Part shown: one piece after another, positions 7,017 through 14,771 of the stretch | Numbering within the stretch: the first letter of the stretch is position 1 | How the letters are laid out: each line of letters begins with the position of its first letter | DNA from: a virus | DNA: 22,064 bases | Virus record (IMG/VR): IMGVR_UViG_3300023235_000151 | Coordinates: 1 to 22,064 of that record | Reading direction: 5' to 3' (one strand) | Translations under genes and position numbers: made by a program | Notes under the pieces: generated by a model | The model's database searches: none | Seen by the model: the letters and a program-made list of their open reading frames with translations, nothing else | Told to the model about the DNA's origin: nothing

Positions 7017-8794
7017 GAATAGAGCTTTCTCCACAAAGAGATATTTTGTTCGATGAGTACGGTGTTAAGCGTTTAAGAGAATCCTACATGGCGGAGAACG
7101 AATCGTCTCCTCAGGAGCGACTCGCTTTCGTCTCAAAGACATTTTCAAGTAACCCAGAGCACGCTCAGCGACTCTATGATTACGCATCAAAACATTGGCT
7201 GTCTTATTCGACTCCAATCTTATCTTTTGGACGTTCAAAGCGCGGGCTTCCAATTTCGTGCTACTTAAACTACATTGAAGATACGGCTGAAGGTCTTGTT
7301 CAAAATTTGAGCGAGACTAACTGGCTGTCTATGATGGGTGGCGGTGTTGGGATTGGTTTCGGAATTCGTAGCGCAGACGACAAATCAACTGGCGTCATGC
7401 CGCATCTTAAGATGTACGATGCGTCTTCACTAGCCTATAGACAGGGAAATACTCGTAGAGGTTCTTACGCAGTCTATCTGGATATAGATCATCCAGATAT
7501 TATGCAATTTCTCGAAATGAGAAAGGGAACTGGCGATCAAAACTATAGATGTCTGAATTTGCATCACGCAGTTAACATTCCTGATACGTTCATGACGATC
7601 ATCGAGAAATGCATGATCGATCCAGAAGCTGATGACTCTTGGAACCTTGTAGATCCACATAGTCGCGAAGTTAAAGAGACTGTGTCGGCGAAAGAACTGT
7701 GGCAGAAGATCATTGACTTGCGAATGCAGACCGGCGAGCCGTACATGCATTTCATCGACCAATCTAATAACCAGATGCCAGATTGGCTGAAGGATAAGGG
7801 ACTGAAGATTTATCAGTCTAATCTCTGTAGTGAGATCACTCTTCCTACTTCTAAAGACCGAACTGCTGTGTGCTGTCTTTCTTCAGTAAACCTTGAGTAT
7901 TATGATGATTGGAGCAAGAACAAGCTCTTCCTTAAAGATATCGCTGAGATGCTAGATAATGTTCTTCAATACTTTATCGATAATGCTCCAAACGAGATTG
8001 CTCGAGCGAAATACTCTGCAGAACAAGAGCGAAGCATTGGTGTCGGAGCTCTTGGTCTTCATGCGTACTTTCAGAAGAATAATATTCCGTTTGAGAGCGC
8101 GCTAGCTAAGTCACGCAACATGGTCATGTTCAAGCATATCAGAACTTCTCTTAACAAAGCTAATAAAGAGCTTGGAGAAGAGAGAGGTTCAGCTCCTGAT
8201 GCAGAGTCTGTAGGTCTTCGGTTTAGCCATGTTATGGCAATTGCGCCAAATGCTTCGAGTAGTATTATCATGGGTAATACTAGCCCGTCCATCGAACCAC
8301 TTAGAGCTAATGCATATCGCCAAGATACTTTGTCTGGATCATTCTTAAACAAGAACAAGTTCTTAGACGTAGTAATTAAGCGCTATTGTAACATCGACGA
8401 GAAGTTGAACTATGCTGATGTGTGGTCGTCTATTATCAGTAGTGATGGTTCAGTCCAGCATTTGAAGTTCTTAACCGATGATGAGAAGGACGTGTTCAAG
8501 ACTGCTATGGAGATTGATCAGAGATGGATTGTTGATCTAGCCGCTGATCGTCAAAAATTTATTGATCAGTCGCAAAGTGTTAACGTGTTCTTTAGACCAA
8601 ACGCGAACATCAAGTATCTTCATGCTGTCCACTTCATGGCGTGGAAGCTCGGTATGAAGACTCTCTATTATTGTCGTTCAGAAAAAATTGGTAAGGCTGA
8701 CAAGATTGCTAGTCGCATCGAACGTGACATCATTAAAGAGATTGATATGGCTGAAGTCGCAGCAGGAGAGACCTGCTTGGCGTGTGAAGGATAA
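7004..8794 (+). CDS. nrdA: Ribonucleotide reductase class I, alpha subunit
   Basis: Catalytic subunit reducing NDPs to dNDPs. Key residues are visible: C86 in PISCYLNY and C290/C291 in AVCCLSS (redox pair), thiyl-radical C275 and E277 in NLCSEI, and the C-terminal relay cysteines C591 and C594 (TCLACEG). At 596 residues it is shorter than E. coli NrdA (761) because the N-terminal ATP-cone allosteric domain is absent, so dATP inhibition is probably lost. The start overlaps thyX and has AAGGAGAAG just upstream. It forms an operon with nrdB. Confidence 0.95.
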   Translation: MEYLGIELSPQRDILFDEYGVKRLRESYMAENESSPQERLAFVSKTFSSNPEHAQRLYDYASKHWLSYSTPILSFGRSKRGLPISCYLNYIEDTAEGLVQNLSETNWLSMMGGGVGIGFGIRSADDKSTGVMPHLKMYDASSLAYRQGNTRRGSYAVYLDIDHPDIMQFLEMRKGTGDQNYRCLNLHHAVNIPDTFMTIIEKCMIDPEADDSWNLVDPHSREVKETVSAKELWQKIIDLRMQTGEPYMHFIDQSNNQMPDWLKDKGLKIYQSNLCSEITLPTSKDRTAVCCLSSVNLEYYDDWSKNKLFLKDIAEMLDNVLQYFIDNAPNEIARAKYSAEQERSIGVGALGLHAYFQKNNIPFESALAKSRNMVMFKHIRTSLNKANKELGEERGSAPDAESVGLRFSHVMAIAPNASSSIIMGNTSPSIEPLRANAYRQDTLSGSFLNKNKFLDVVIKRYCNIDEKLNYADVWSSIISSDGSVQHLKFLTDDEKDVFKTAMEIDQRWIVDLAADRQKFIDQSQSVNVFFRPNANIKYLHAVHFMAWKLGMKTLYYCRSEKIGKADKIASRIERDIIKEIDMAEVAAGETCLACEG

Positions 8795-8818
8795 CTCGAT
8801 AAGAACAGGTAGTTGAGA

Positions 8819-9028
8819 ATGAGAGACCAAACTATTGAAGAGCTAGCGATCGAAGAATGTCCGTTTTTGTGGACTAAGGAGCGCATGATGATCTACGTAC
8901 TTAGACGTACACTCCCTTTGAAAATAGCTCAAGATATCGTTGATGTTCAGCCGATGCCGAATGTTGACCTGAAAGCTATAGCCCGACACTCGTTGTGGCA
9001 GTCATATTGGAGAAGACACTTTGGTTAA
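8819..9028 (+). CDS. Small hypothetical protein between nrdA and nrdB
   Basis: A 69-residue protein (starts MRDQTIEEL) separating the two RNR subunit genes. ATG 8819 has AGG 9 nt upstream; an in-frame TTG at 8813 is a less likely start. The sequence is helical with no recognised motif. Its last 8 bp overlap the TTG start of nrdB and it carries the nrdB Shine-Dalgarno site, so it may be needed for coupled translation. Function unknown. Confidence 0.65.
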   Translation: MRDQTIEELAIEECPFLWTKERMMIYVLRRTLPLKIAQDIVDVQPMPNVDLKAIARHSLWQSYWRRHFG

Positions 9029-9992
9029 GACAAAATTACAGGATAGTAGAGACTCATTCAAACCCTTCAATTATCCATGGGCTTACGATACGTGGCTTAA
9101 GCACGAGCAGTCTCATTGGCTTCACACTGAAGTTCCACTCATCGAAGACATCAAAGATTGGAAGAATCGGCTTACAGTAGAAGAGAAATACTTCTTAACT
9201 CAGATCTTTAGATTCTTCACTCAGTCTGATATCGACGTTGCTGGTGGATATGTGAAGAACTATCTTCCAAACTTTCCACAACCAGAAGTACGAATGATGT
9301 TGATGGGATTTGCTGCCAGAGAAGCTCTTCATATTGCTGCGTATAGTCATTTGATCGAGACTCTTGGAATGTCAGAAGGTATCTACAATGAGTTCCTCGA
9401 ATACGATGCTATGAGAGAGAAGCATGATTATTTTCTTGACAAGGTAGAGAATAACGCGGTTTTGCCTGTAAAAATCGCAGCAATTAGCGCATTCACAGAA
9501 GGTCTAGCTCTGTTTAGTTCGTTCATTATGCTCTTAAACTTCCCGCGCCATGGTAAGATGCGTGGTATGGGTCAGATCATAACTTGGTCTATCGTAGACG
9601 AAACTATGCATGCCGAAGGAATGATCAAACTCTTTAGAACATACATTGAAGAAAATAGAGAAGTTTGGAATGACTCAACTAAGAAACAGATCTACGACAT
9701 CGCTGAAAAGATGGTGAAGCTTGAAGATGACTTTGTTGATCTAGCATTTAAGATGGGTAAGATAGAGGGACTTCGCATTGAGGAAGTTAAACAATACATC
9801 CGGTACATTGCAGATCGCAGACTCATTTCTATGGGGCTTAGAGGGATATTCAAAGTTAAGAAGAACCCGCTTCCTTGGGTCGAAGAAATGATCAACGCGC
9901 CAACTCATACAAATTTTTTCGAAAATCGCGCAACTGATTATGCCCGTGGAGCTACACAGGGCGATTGGTCTGACGTCTGGGCAGATAAATAA
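9021..9992 (+). CDS. nrdB: Ribonucleotide reductase class I, beta subunit
   Basis: Holds the di-metal centre and tyrosyl radical for NrdA. Metal ligands are recognisable: D70 (TQSDIDVAG), E101 and H104 with radical Y108 (REALHIAAY), E160 (FTEGLALF), E194 and H197 (DETMHAEG). The 323-residue length is within the family range. The start is TTG 9021 with GGAG 8 nt upstream (9009-9012); no nearby ATG gives a full N-terminus. The C-terminal tail ends GDWSDVWADK, fitting the region that docks on NrdA. Confidence 0.93.
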   Translation: MVKTKLQDSRDSFKPFNYPWAYDTWLKHEQSHWLHTEVPLIEDIKDWKNRLTVEEKYFLTQIFRFFTQSDIDVAGGYVKNYLPNFPQPEVRMMLMGFAAREALHIAAYSHLIETLGMSEGIYNEFLEYDAMREKHDYFLDKVENNAVLPVKIAAISAFTEGLALFSSFIMLLNFPRHGKMRGMGQIITWSIVDETMHAEGMIKLFRTYIEENREVWNDSTKKQIYDIAEKMVKLEDDFVDLAFKMGKIEGLRIEEVKQYIRYIADRRLISMGLRGIFKVKKNPLPWVEEMINAPTHTNFFENRATDYARGATQGDWSDVWADK

Positions 9993-9996
9993 GAGG

Positions 9997-10185
9997 ATGA
10001 GTAATCCAATCCTTACCAGTAAGTGCACTAACTGCGAAGCTGAGTTCGACCTTGAATGGTTTGATGCAGAGTATGAGGCAGAGTTCTGTCCATTTTGTGG
10101 TGAAAGCCTAGACACCGAAGAAGAGCTTGATGAAGAAATTTATTATGACGATGGTGTTGGTGAGGAGAACATAGAAGATTTTTAA
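9997..10185 (+). CDS. Small zinc-ribbon protein
   Basis: A 62-residue protein with two cysteine pairs, CTNC (12-15 region) and CPFC (about 36-39), the layout of a zinc ribbon, followed by a very acidic tail (EEELDEEIYYDDGVGEENIE). ATG 9997 is preceded directly by AAGAGG with no spacing, so another start is possible; the frame is open back to 9940 inside nrdB. GATAAATA at 9984-9991 is a one-mismatch late octamer. It may bind nucleic acid or polymerase; this is a guess. Confidence 0.7.
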   Translation: MSNPILTSKCTNCEAEFDLEWFDAEYEAEFCPFCGESLDTEEELDEEIYYDDGVGEENIEDF

Positions 10186-10602
10186 GTGTACGAAAACCCG
10201 TGGCTTTTTAACGGAGTTCCGTATGACAGTCCAGATAAGTTTGCTGGTTTTGTCTACTTAATTACAAACAAACTCGACGGCAGACGATACATAGGTCGTA
10301 AGTACTTCTGGTCTATTAGGAAGCAGAAGGGTAAGAAGAGACGTCAACGTTCAGAAAGCGATTGGCGCGAGTATTACGGGTCATCGCAAGAGCTTCTTGC
10401 AGATATTGAGAAGCTTGGAGAAGAAAACTTTGAAAGGAGAATTCTCTCTCTGCATACGACTCGGGGTGATGTAAATTACGAGGAAGTACGACAACAGTTT
10501 CTCCTCGGTGTATTAGAAAGTGATGAATGGTACAATGAAGCAATTGGAAAATACCGACGAAAGCCACAACACATCGTCGAAGGACGCCGCTACTCTTCCT
10601 AA
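10186..10602 (+). CDS. GIY-YIG endonuclease-like protein, T4-superfamily type
   Basis: A 138-residue protein with the GIY-YIG core as GFVYLITN (21-28) and YIGRKYF (35-41), then a Lys/Arg-rich KKRRQRSESDWREYYGS segment. This combination is, from memory, conserved in many T4-like phages as a putative endonuclease of unclear role, larger than the minimal domain. GTG 10186 follows the previous stop directly; GAGGAG lies about 18 nt upstream, so translation may depend on coupling. It overlaps the methyltransferase gene by 80 bp in another frame. Confidence 0.75.
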   Translation: MYENPWLFNGVPYDSPDKFAGFVYLITNKLDGRRYIGRKYFWSIRKQKGKKRRQRSESDWREYYGSSQELLADIEKLGEENFERRILSLHTTRGDVNYEEVRQQFLLGVLESDEWYNEAIGKYRRKPQHIVEGRRYSS

Positions 10603-11149
10603 TCATCTCGGCTGTCATCTAAACAAAGTGCATACAGATCGTGGAACTCTCTATTATTTGATAGAGATGTTTCAAATCAAGTCAATGCTTGATATCGGCT
10701 GTGGACCAGGAGACATGGTTCGTATTGCTAAACACCGAGGCCTTGATGCTATTGGTATTGATGGTGACTTTACTCTCAAATTCAAAGACAGTAAAGTATT
10801 AATCCATGATTTTTGTACAGGTCCAGCCGACCTTGGCGATTCTAAATTCGATCTAGCGTGGTCAGTAGAATTTCTTGAACACGTTGATGAGAAGTACGTT
10901 GATAACTACATGCGAGCATTTGCTCGTTGTAAGTACGCAATTGTTACTGCTGCTCCTCCAGGTCACGGCAGTCATCATCATGTCAATGAGCAGCCAAAAG
11001 AATATTGGATAAAAACTTTTGCTAAGTACGGCTTTACATTTTCAGAGACTTTTACGAAAGAGATTCGAGAAAACCGTAGTAACATGCGTAAACCGTTTAT
11101 GCAGAAGAATGGTCTTTTCTTTATCAATACTGAGAACAATGGAAGATAG
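10523..11149 (+). CDS. SAM-dependent methyltransferase
   Basis: Class I methyltransferase fold: motif I DIGCGPG (57-63) binds S-adenosylmethionine, an acidic residue follows the next strand (GIDGD, about 77-81), and EFLEHVDE (about 116-123) matches the post-motif region typical of small-molecule methyltransferases. Substrate unknown; the glycosyltransferase genes downstream suggest a sugar or glycan. Start uncertain: GTG 10520, ATG 10523 and ATG 10535 are all possible and all lie inside the previous gene. The first conserved block begins near residue 26. Overlaps the next gene by 11 bp. Confidence 0.8.
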   Translation: MNGTMKQLENTDESHNTSSKDAATLPNHLGCHLNKVHTDRGTLYYLIEMFQIKSMLDIGCGPGDMVRIAKHRGLDAIGIDGDFTLKFKDSKVLIHDFCTGPADLGDSKFDLAWSVEFLEHVDEKYVDNYMRAFARCKYAIVTAAPPGHGSHHHVNEQPKEYWIKTFAKYGFTFSETFTKEIRENRSNMRKPFMQKNGLFFINTENNGR

Positions 11150-11942
11150 AATCAAACTATTCGTCGGTTGCTCTCCAAACGGAGAAGACGCTGAATCTAT
11201 GGCTGTTCTCGAATATACAGCAAAAAAGAACAGTTCATTGCCAGTTGATATTACTTGGATGAAGATTAGCGAAGATCCAGAATCTCCATGGGGCGGGTGG
11301 AACACAACTACTTGGTCTACTCCATTCAGCGGATTTCGATGGGCGATCCCCGAAGTCTGTGGCTTCGAAGGTCAAGCGATCTATATGGATAGCGATATGA
11401 TCATCCTAGGAGATTTAGCTGAGCTATGGAACGCTCCTTTCAAGCCAGGAAAAATCGTTCAGGCTAAAGGCGGCTGGCGTTTTTGCGTAGCTAAATGGGA
11501 CTGTGCAGCAGCAAAAAGTTTCATTATGCCGATCAACAGAATGAAGAAGCTACCTGAAGCTCATCAAAGGATGTTCAGTATTCTGAATGCTAAAGAGCAT
11601 TTAGTTCAAGTCTTTGATCGCCAATGGAACAACTTCGATGGTGAGAACGATAAGCTTGAAGACATTAAGATCTTACATTACACAGATATGTCAACTCAGC
11701 CGCATTTAGCTATGGCTCTTGAGAGATTAGAAGCTAGAGGACGACATCATTGGTTTGATGGAGACTTAAGACGCCATAGAAGAGAAGACGTGATCGAACT
11801 CTTTATGAAAGAGTACCGCGAAGCTGTAGAAGCCGGTTACACTGTTGACACGTACGAGCCAGATGACGTAATCGATTTTGTAAAGCTATCACAGAGAGGT
11901 TATGTAGCAGCAAACGGCTTTGATGTTACAAGAGGTGAATAA
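11139..11942 (+). CDS. Glycosyltransferase, GT8-like
   Basis: A 267-residue predicted nucleotide-sugar transferase. YMDSDMIILGDLAELW (82-97) contains the DxD metal and sugar-nucleotide motif (D84, D86) in the context typical of GT8-like enzymes. Conserved-looking blocks: FVGCSPNGED at the N-terminus and TPFSGFRWAIPEVCG (61-75). ATG 11139 is chosen because the frame before it overlaps the methyltransferase and is unlike protein. One of three consecutive transferases that may decorate phage DNA, virion or host surface glycans; no target can be read from sequence. Confidence 0.8.
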   Translation: MEDRIKLFVGCSPNGEDAESMAVLEYTAKKNSSLPVDITWMKISEDPESPWGGWNTTTWSTPFSGFRWAIPEVCGFEGQAIYMDSDMIILGDLAELWNAPFKPGKIVQAKGGWRFCVAKWDCAAAKSFIMPINRMKKLPEAHQRMFSILNAKEHLVQVFDRQWNNFDGENDKLEDIKILHYTDMSTQPHLAMALERLEARGRHHWFDGDLRRHRREDVIELFMKEYREAVEAGYTVDTYEPDDVIDFVKLSQRGYVAANGFDVTRGE

Positions 11943-12727
11943 TGAAAATTGAGATGCCAAAAGTAGCGAAAGACTTGCTGGGGAAGACATCAGTTCTATA
12001 TTGTTCTTGCGATTCAATCTACTTTAGAGAACACGCTTCGATATTAGCGGCAAGCGCTCAAGTAAATAAGACTGACTTGCATATCAACGTAGTAAATGCA
12101 GATAAGGGTGCTCAAGATTTTCTTCTAGCTGGAGTTATTGAGCGCTCGATGCCATATGTTACTGTTAGCTTTTCTACTGCTGATTTAACTGGAGTCGATG
12201 CTAGAACATATTTTTCATGCGATAGATTTATAACAGCATCAGCGATTATGGAGCACGTAGAACGTGTTATGATTATTGATGCTGATTGTTTGATTATGAG
12301 TCCTGTTAATTGGTCAGCCTTTGAAAACGCTGACTATTCTCTTTTTACTCGCGATCCTCTCCCAGGAACTACTGGCATCGAACATATTGGTACAAAGGTG
12401 GCTGCTGGTTGTGTGTACGCTGCTGGCGACAAGGGAAGACGGTTTCTTGAAACTGTATCAGATACGTTGAGACGTAGTAATCTTCGTTGGTTCATAGACC
12501 AATATGTTCTTTGGTCTGTTCATGAGAAGTGGCAGAACGCTGATATCATTTTCAAGCAAGTTCCTGATGAATTCATTGACTGGGATTTCCGAAAGGACAC
12601 CACGATCTGGACTGGTAAAGGTCCGCGCAAATACGAAAACCCGCAGTATTTAGAAGCTAAAGCTCAATACGAGCGTATATATGAAACGATCATCAAAGGA
12701 GGAGCAATTGCGAGTCTTATTCCTTAA
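11942..12727 (+). CDS. Second glycosyltransferase, GT8-like
   Basis: A 261-residue protein sharing the general fold signature of the previous gene: IIDADCLIM (111-119) with DxD at D113/D115 and an acceptor region with WFIDQYVLW (about 183-191). ATG shares one base with the upstream stop (TAATG) and has AGGTG 7 nt upstream. It is too divergent from its neighbour to be a recent duplicate. Its last 20 bp hold the Shine-Dalgarno site and start of the next gene. Likely acts with its neighbours on one glycan. Confidence 0.75.
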   Translation: MKIEMPKVAKDLLGKTSVLYCSCDSIYFREHASILAASAQVNKTDLHINVVNADKGAQDFLLAGVIERSMPYVTVSFSTADLTGVDARTYFSCDRFITASAIMEHVERVMIIDADCLIMSPVNWSAFENADYSLFTRDPLPGTTGIEHIGTKVAAGCVYAAGDKGRRFLETVSDTLRRSNLRWFIDQYVLWSVHEKWQNADIIFKQVPDEFIDWDFRKDTTIWTGKGPRKYENPQYLEAKAQYERIYETIIKGGAIASLIP

Positions 12728-13727
12728 GCCTAGGCTCGACGTCACGTTCAAGCAGGGTTTTGTACCAGAGCAGCGCGGTCCTATTCCTCCGATTAGAGAA
12801 CATTGGAAACGCTTCGCTGAAATGTGCGAAGTCCTTTTGAGCACATCAAATGCTGTTACTAAATATGATAGCGTTGAGATGCCTCTATGGCAGATCACTC
12901 CTGAGTTTGCTATGAGTTACAAACCCGACGTTGTATTTGTTCCTCATCGTGAGGACCACAACTTTGAGTTACCTCCTCACGTAGCTGTCTATTACTATAT
13001 GCAGATGGTCTTACCTTGGCTGTTTCAGATTGATAAGAAGGGCTGGTGTGGTGGAGCCAGCGTTTATCCAATAGCTCCAGATTATGACAACCCAATCGCT
13101 CTGTTCAACAAGATGAAAGAAGAGCTGATTGTTAAAAACGTAAGCAAGTTTGATCAACCTCCAGTACGTAATCTCGTTTTACCAGATCAATTTATTTTCT
13201 TTCCATGTCAGATTCCTCACGACCAAACGATTCAATACCACTCTAAAGTATCTGTAGTTGAAGCTCTAAAAGACGCTCTAAAATTCGGGCGTAGCATTGA
13301 TGTACCGGTCATTGTTAAAGGGCACCCAGTTAATCCAGGTTCTATGGTAGAACTTAGAGACGTGTTTGTTTCTAATCGACGTGCTGAAGATGAGTGGTAT
13401 GACAATGCGTCGATTCATGAGTTGCTAAGCAAGTGCGCAGCTATGTTCACAGTCAATTCTGGTACAGGAATCGAAGCTGTGCTCCACGAAAAACCAATCT
13501 ATACGTATGGCAAAGCTGAGTATGATCATGTAGCGCATAGAGTAACTAATGAATATCCAGGCGTTCAATGGTCTAAGAGATATCAAAAAGTCTTTTCATA
13601 CCCAGGCTTCTTCAATGCTTGGTATAAATCTATGATGGACACGAACAAGATCATTGCTGATCAGTCTGATAGACTAAAAAATGCTAACCCAGTGCTTTTT
13701 AATGTTGACATTAGCAAGCAACTTTGA
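12708..13727 (+). CDS. Capsule-polysaccharide-type transferase (KpsC/KpsS-like)
   Basis: A 339-residue protein. VIVKGHPVNP (201-210) and MFTVNSGTGIEAVLHEKPI (246-264) resemble the capsule polysaccharide biosynthesis family that includes KDO transferases, where KGHP and NSxxGxEA are conserved. The start is TTG 12708: AAAGGAGG lies 5 nt upstream (12695-12702) and gives the N-terminus RVLFLKPRLD; the frame before it lies inside the previous gene. A sigma70 promoter begins inside its last codons. Role in modifying a phage or host glycan is inferred from family and neighbours. Confidence 0.7.
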   Translation: MRVLFLKPRLDVTFKQGFVPEQRGPIPPIREHWKRFAEMCEVLLSTSNAVTKYDSVEMPLWQITPEFAMSYKPDVVFVPHREDHNFELPPHVAVYYYMQMVLPWLFQIDKKGWCGGASVYPIAPDYDNPIALFNKMKEELIVKNVSKFDQPPVRNLVLPDQFIFFPCQIPHDQTIQYHSKVSVVEALKDALKFGRSIDVPVIVKGHPVNPGSMVELRDVFVSNRRAEDEWYDNASIHELLSKCAAMFTVNSGTGIEAVLHEKPIYTYGKAEYDHVAHRVTNEYPGVQWSKRYQKVFSYPGFFNAWYKSMMDTNKIIADQSDRLKNANPVLFNVDISKQL

Positions 13728-13733
13728 TAGTAT
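13705..13733 (+). promoter_or_regulatory. Strong sigma70 promoter TTGACA-N17-TAGTAT
   Basis: Perfect -35 (13705-13710), 17-bp spacer and TAGTAT -10 (13728-13733), overlapping the end of the preceding gene. The start of transcription falls near 13740, exactly where a long hairpin begins. Confidence 0.65.
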
Positions 13734-13739
13734 AAACAC

Positions 13740-13834
13740 ATTGGAAGATTAGACGCCACGTAGAGACGCACGCAATCCGGTGGGTATAAATTGTTCAACT
13801 CTTGTAGTTGGATGTTATCATCTAATCTTCCAAA
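13740..13834 (+). ncRNA. Promoter-proximal structured small RNA candidate
   Basis: Ends of this 95-nt stretch form a perfect 13-bp helix: TTGGAAGATTAGA (13741-13753) with TCTAATCTTCCAA (13821-13833). Inside, TTCAACT (13794-13800) pairs with AGTTGGA (13806-13812) across loop CTTGT, and CCAC with GTGG can pair. The outer helix starts at the predicted +1 of a strong promoter. No long ORF and no canonical tRNA arms. There is no clear U-tract directly after it, so the 3' end is uncertain. Confidence 0.5.
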
Positions 13835-13861
13835 AAAGTTTTATCTTTAGTGAAGTTTTTG

Positions 13862-13889
13862 TTGACACTGAAGATATATAGTATAGAAT
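13862..13889 (+). promoter_or_regulatory. Strong sigma70 promoter TTGACA-N16-TAGAAT
   Basis: Perfect -35 (13862-13867) and TAGAAT -10 (13884-13889). Transcription should begin at about 13896, at or next to ATG 13897. Confidence 0.65.
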
Positions 13890-13896
13890 GTTAAAC

Positions 13897-14013
13897 ATGA
13901 AGAAACAAAGATCGAATATGCTTTCACGTCCCGCCACATATTGGCAGAATTCGGAGTCTACCAAGACCCTGTTTGCGTCATGTGGAAATGATGAAGGCGT
14001 AGCAATAATTTAG
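13897..14013 (+). CDS. Possible leaderless 38-aa peptide gene
   Basis: ATG sits at the predicted transcription start with no Shine-Dalgarno site, the frame runs 38 codons (MKKQRSNML at the start), and the stop codon abuts a tandem hairpin and terminator, giving a self-contained promoter-gene-terminator unit. The same DNA can also fold as RNA (13920-13926 with 13992-13998; CCACAT 13934-13939 with ATGTGG 13980-13985), so a roughly 175-nt small RNA is the main alternative. No family recognised. Confidence 0.35.
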   Translation: MKKQRSNMLSRPATYWQNSESTKTLFASCGNDEGVAII

Positions 14014-14073
14014 GTCACCAAGAGTAGAAATACGAGCTCTTAGGTGGCCCACCAAGTAATTGGTGGGTTTTTT
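14013..14073 (+). terminator. Tandem hairpins ending in an intrinsic terminator
   Basis: A first hairpin pairs GGTCACC+AAGAG (14013-14024 region) with CTCTT+GGTGGCC, one base bulged. It is followed by CCCACCAA (14048-14055), loop GTAA, TTGGTGGG (14060-14067) and six T. The second stem is perfect and is the best intrinsic terminator in the window. Confidence 0.85.
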
Positions 14074-14080
14074 ATTAGGT

Positions 14081-14330
14081 GGTAGCGGAACGAGGCTGCA
14101 AGACGCCACCTTAAACAAAGTCTGAACGGGCGGCCCTGAGGATGAAACCCTAATAGACTGGGGGAGTAAAATTCGGGCGATATGATTAGCTGCACAATAG
14201 TGTAGTAGTCTAGTGGGATAGCAAACGACTGCGTCCGCGACTGGTATTTGCTCGCTATGCGAGCGGCTTGCGAAGAGCAAGCGATTATGGTGGGGGGTGC
14301 GGATCCACACTAAACTAACGCACACCAAAT
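14081..14330 (+). other. Structured non-coding stretch with a possible pseudoknot
   Basis: About 250 bp without a convincing gene. Visible structure: GGTGG/CCACC around 14080-14113; GCTCGC (14250-14255) with GCGAGC (14259-14264); GCTTGC (14266-14271) with GCAAGC (14277-14282); GGGTGCG (14295-14301) with CGCAC-A-CC (14319-14326), after which A completes CCA; and TAGTGT (14198-14203) with ACACTA (14307-14312), which falls in the previous hairpin's loop. A D-arm-like TAGTCTAGTGGGATAG occurs at 14206. It could be a remodelled tRNA-like RNA. No T-loop TTC motif is present. Confidence 0.4.
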
Positions 14331-14333
14331 TTT

Positions 14334-14410
14334 GGCAGGGTGGAGCAGTGGTCAGCTCGTCTGGTTCATACCCAGGAGGTCGCGGTGTTCGAATCCCGCC
14401 CCTGCAACCA
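14334..14410 (+). tRNA. tRNA-fMet(CAT), initiator type
   Basis: 77 nt with encoded CCA. Anticodon loop TTCATAC. Initiator hallmarks: the 1-72 pair is a G x A mismatch, D-stem GAGC/GCTC carries A11-U24, and the body closely follows E. coli tRNA-fMet (TGGAGCAG, AGCTCGTC). The anticodon stem has G-C at two of the three classical positions; the third is U-A. Confidence 0.9.
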
Positions 14411-14416
14411 ATAACG

Positions 14417-14450
14417 GGTTAGGAAAGTCGCGAGCTGCGGCAGACTAACC
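14417..14450 (+). other. Short hairpin in the fMet-Tyr spacer
   Basis: GGTTAG (14417-14422) pairs with CTAACC (14445-14450) around a GC-rich loop. It may be a processing element or a short RNA; nothing else is recognisable in the 50-bp spacer. Confidence 0.3.
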
Positions 14451-14460
14451 GATCTTCAAT

Positions 14461-14544
14461 GGATAGGCATTCCCAGGAGAGATAAGCTGGCTGTAAACCA
14501 GTGGCCTTTGCGCTGAGTAGGTTCGAATCCTACCCTATTCACCA
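14461..14544 (+). tRNA. tRNA-Tyr(GTA)
   Basis: 84 nt with CCA. Acceptor GGATAGG/CCTATTC, anticodon loop CTGTAAA, and a long variable arm (GGCCTTTGCGCTG) as expected of bacterial tRNA-Tyr. T-arm GTAGGTTCGAATCCTAC is canonical. Confidence 0.92.
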
Positions 14545-14676
14545 CTTAGTGGTTTTCGAAAACAGCTAGACCATGTCAACGGTATCTCGACTGATCATAG
14601 GCTAGAGAACCTCCGGTTGCTCTGTCCTAACTGCCATTCGCAGACACCAACTTGGTGTGGTCGCAACAAGTAATAT
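14545..14676 (+). other. Hairpin-rich tRNA spacer
   Basis: 132 bp without a gene. Hairpins: GGT-A-TCTC pairing with GAGAACC (14580-14612 region), CTGC/GCAG with loop CATTC, and ACACC/GGTGT with loop AACTT (14644-14658). TTTTCGAAAA near 14553 is palindromic. No tRNA or ORF recognised. Confidence 0.3.
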
Positions 14677-14766
14677 GGAAGAATGGCAGAGTCTGACTTA
14701 ATGCACTCGCCTTGAAAGCGAGAGAACCGAAAGGTTCCGTGGGTTTGAATCCCACTTCTTCCGCCA
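14677..14766 (+). tRNA. tRNA-Ser(TGA)
   Basis: 90 nt with CCA. Acceptor GGAAGAA/TTCTTCC, anticodon loop CTTGAAA, class II variable arm GAACCGAAAGGTTC, discriminator G73. Canonical serine tRNA for UCA codons. Confidence 0.94.
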
Positions 14767-14771
14767 ACAAC

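Noticed and set aside
13978-14328. 116-codon minus-strand frame
   Set aside because: It lies over the terminator and structured RNA region, has an atypical composition and no ribosome binding site; all credible genes are on the plus strand.
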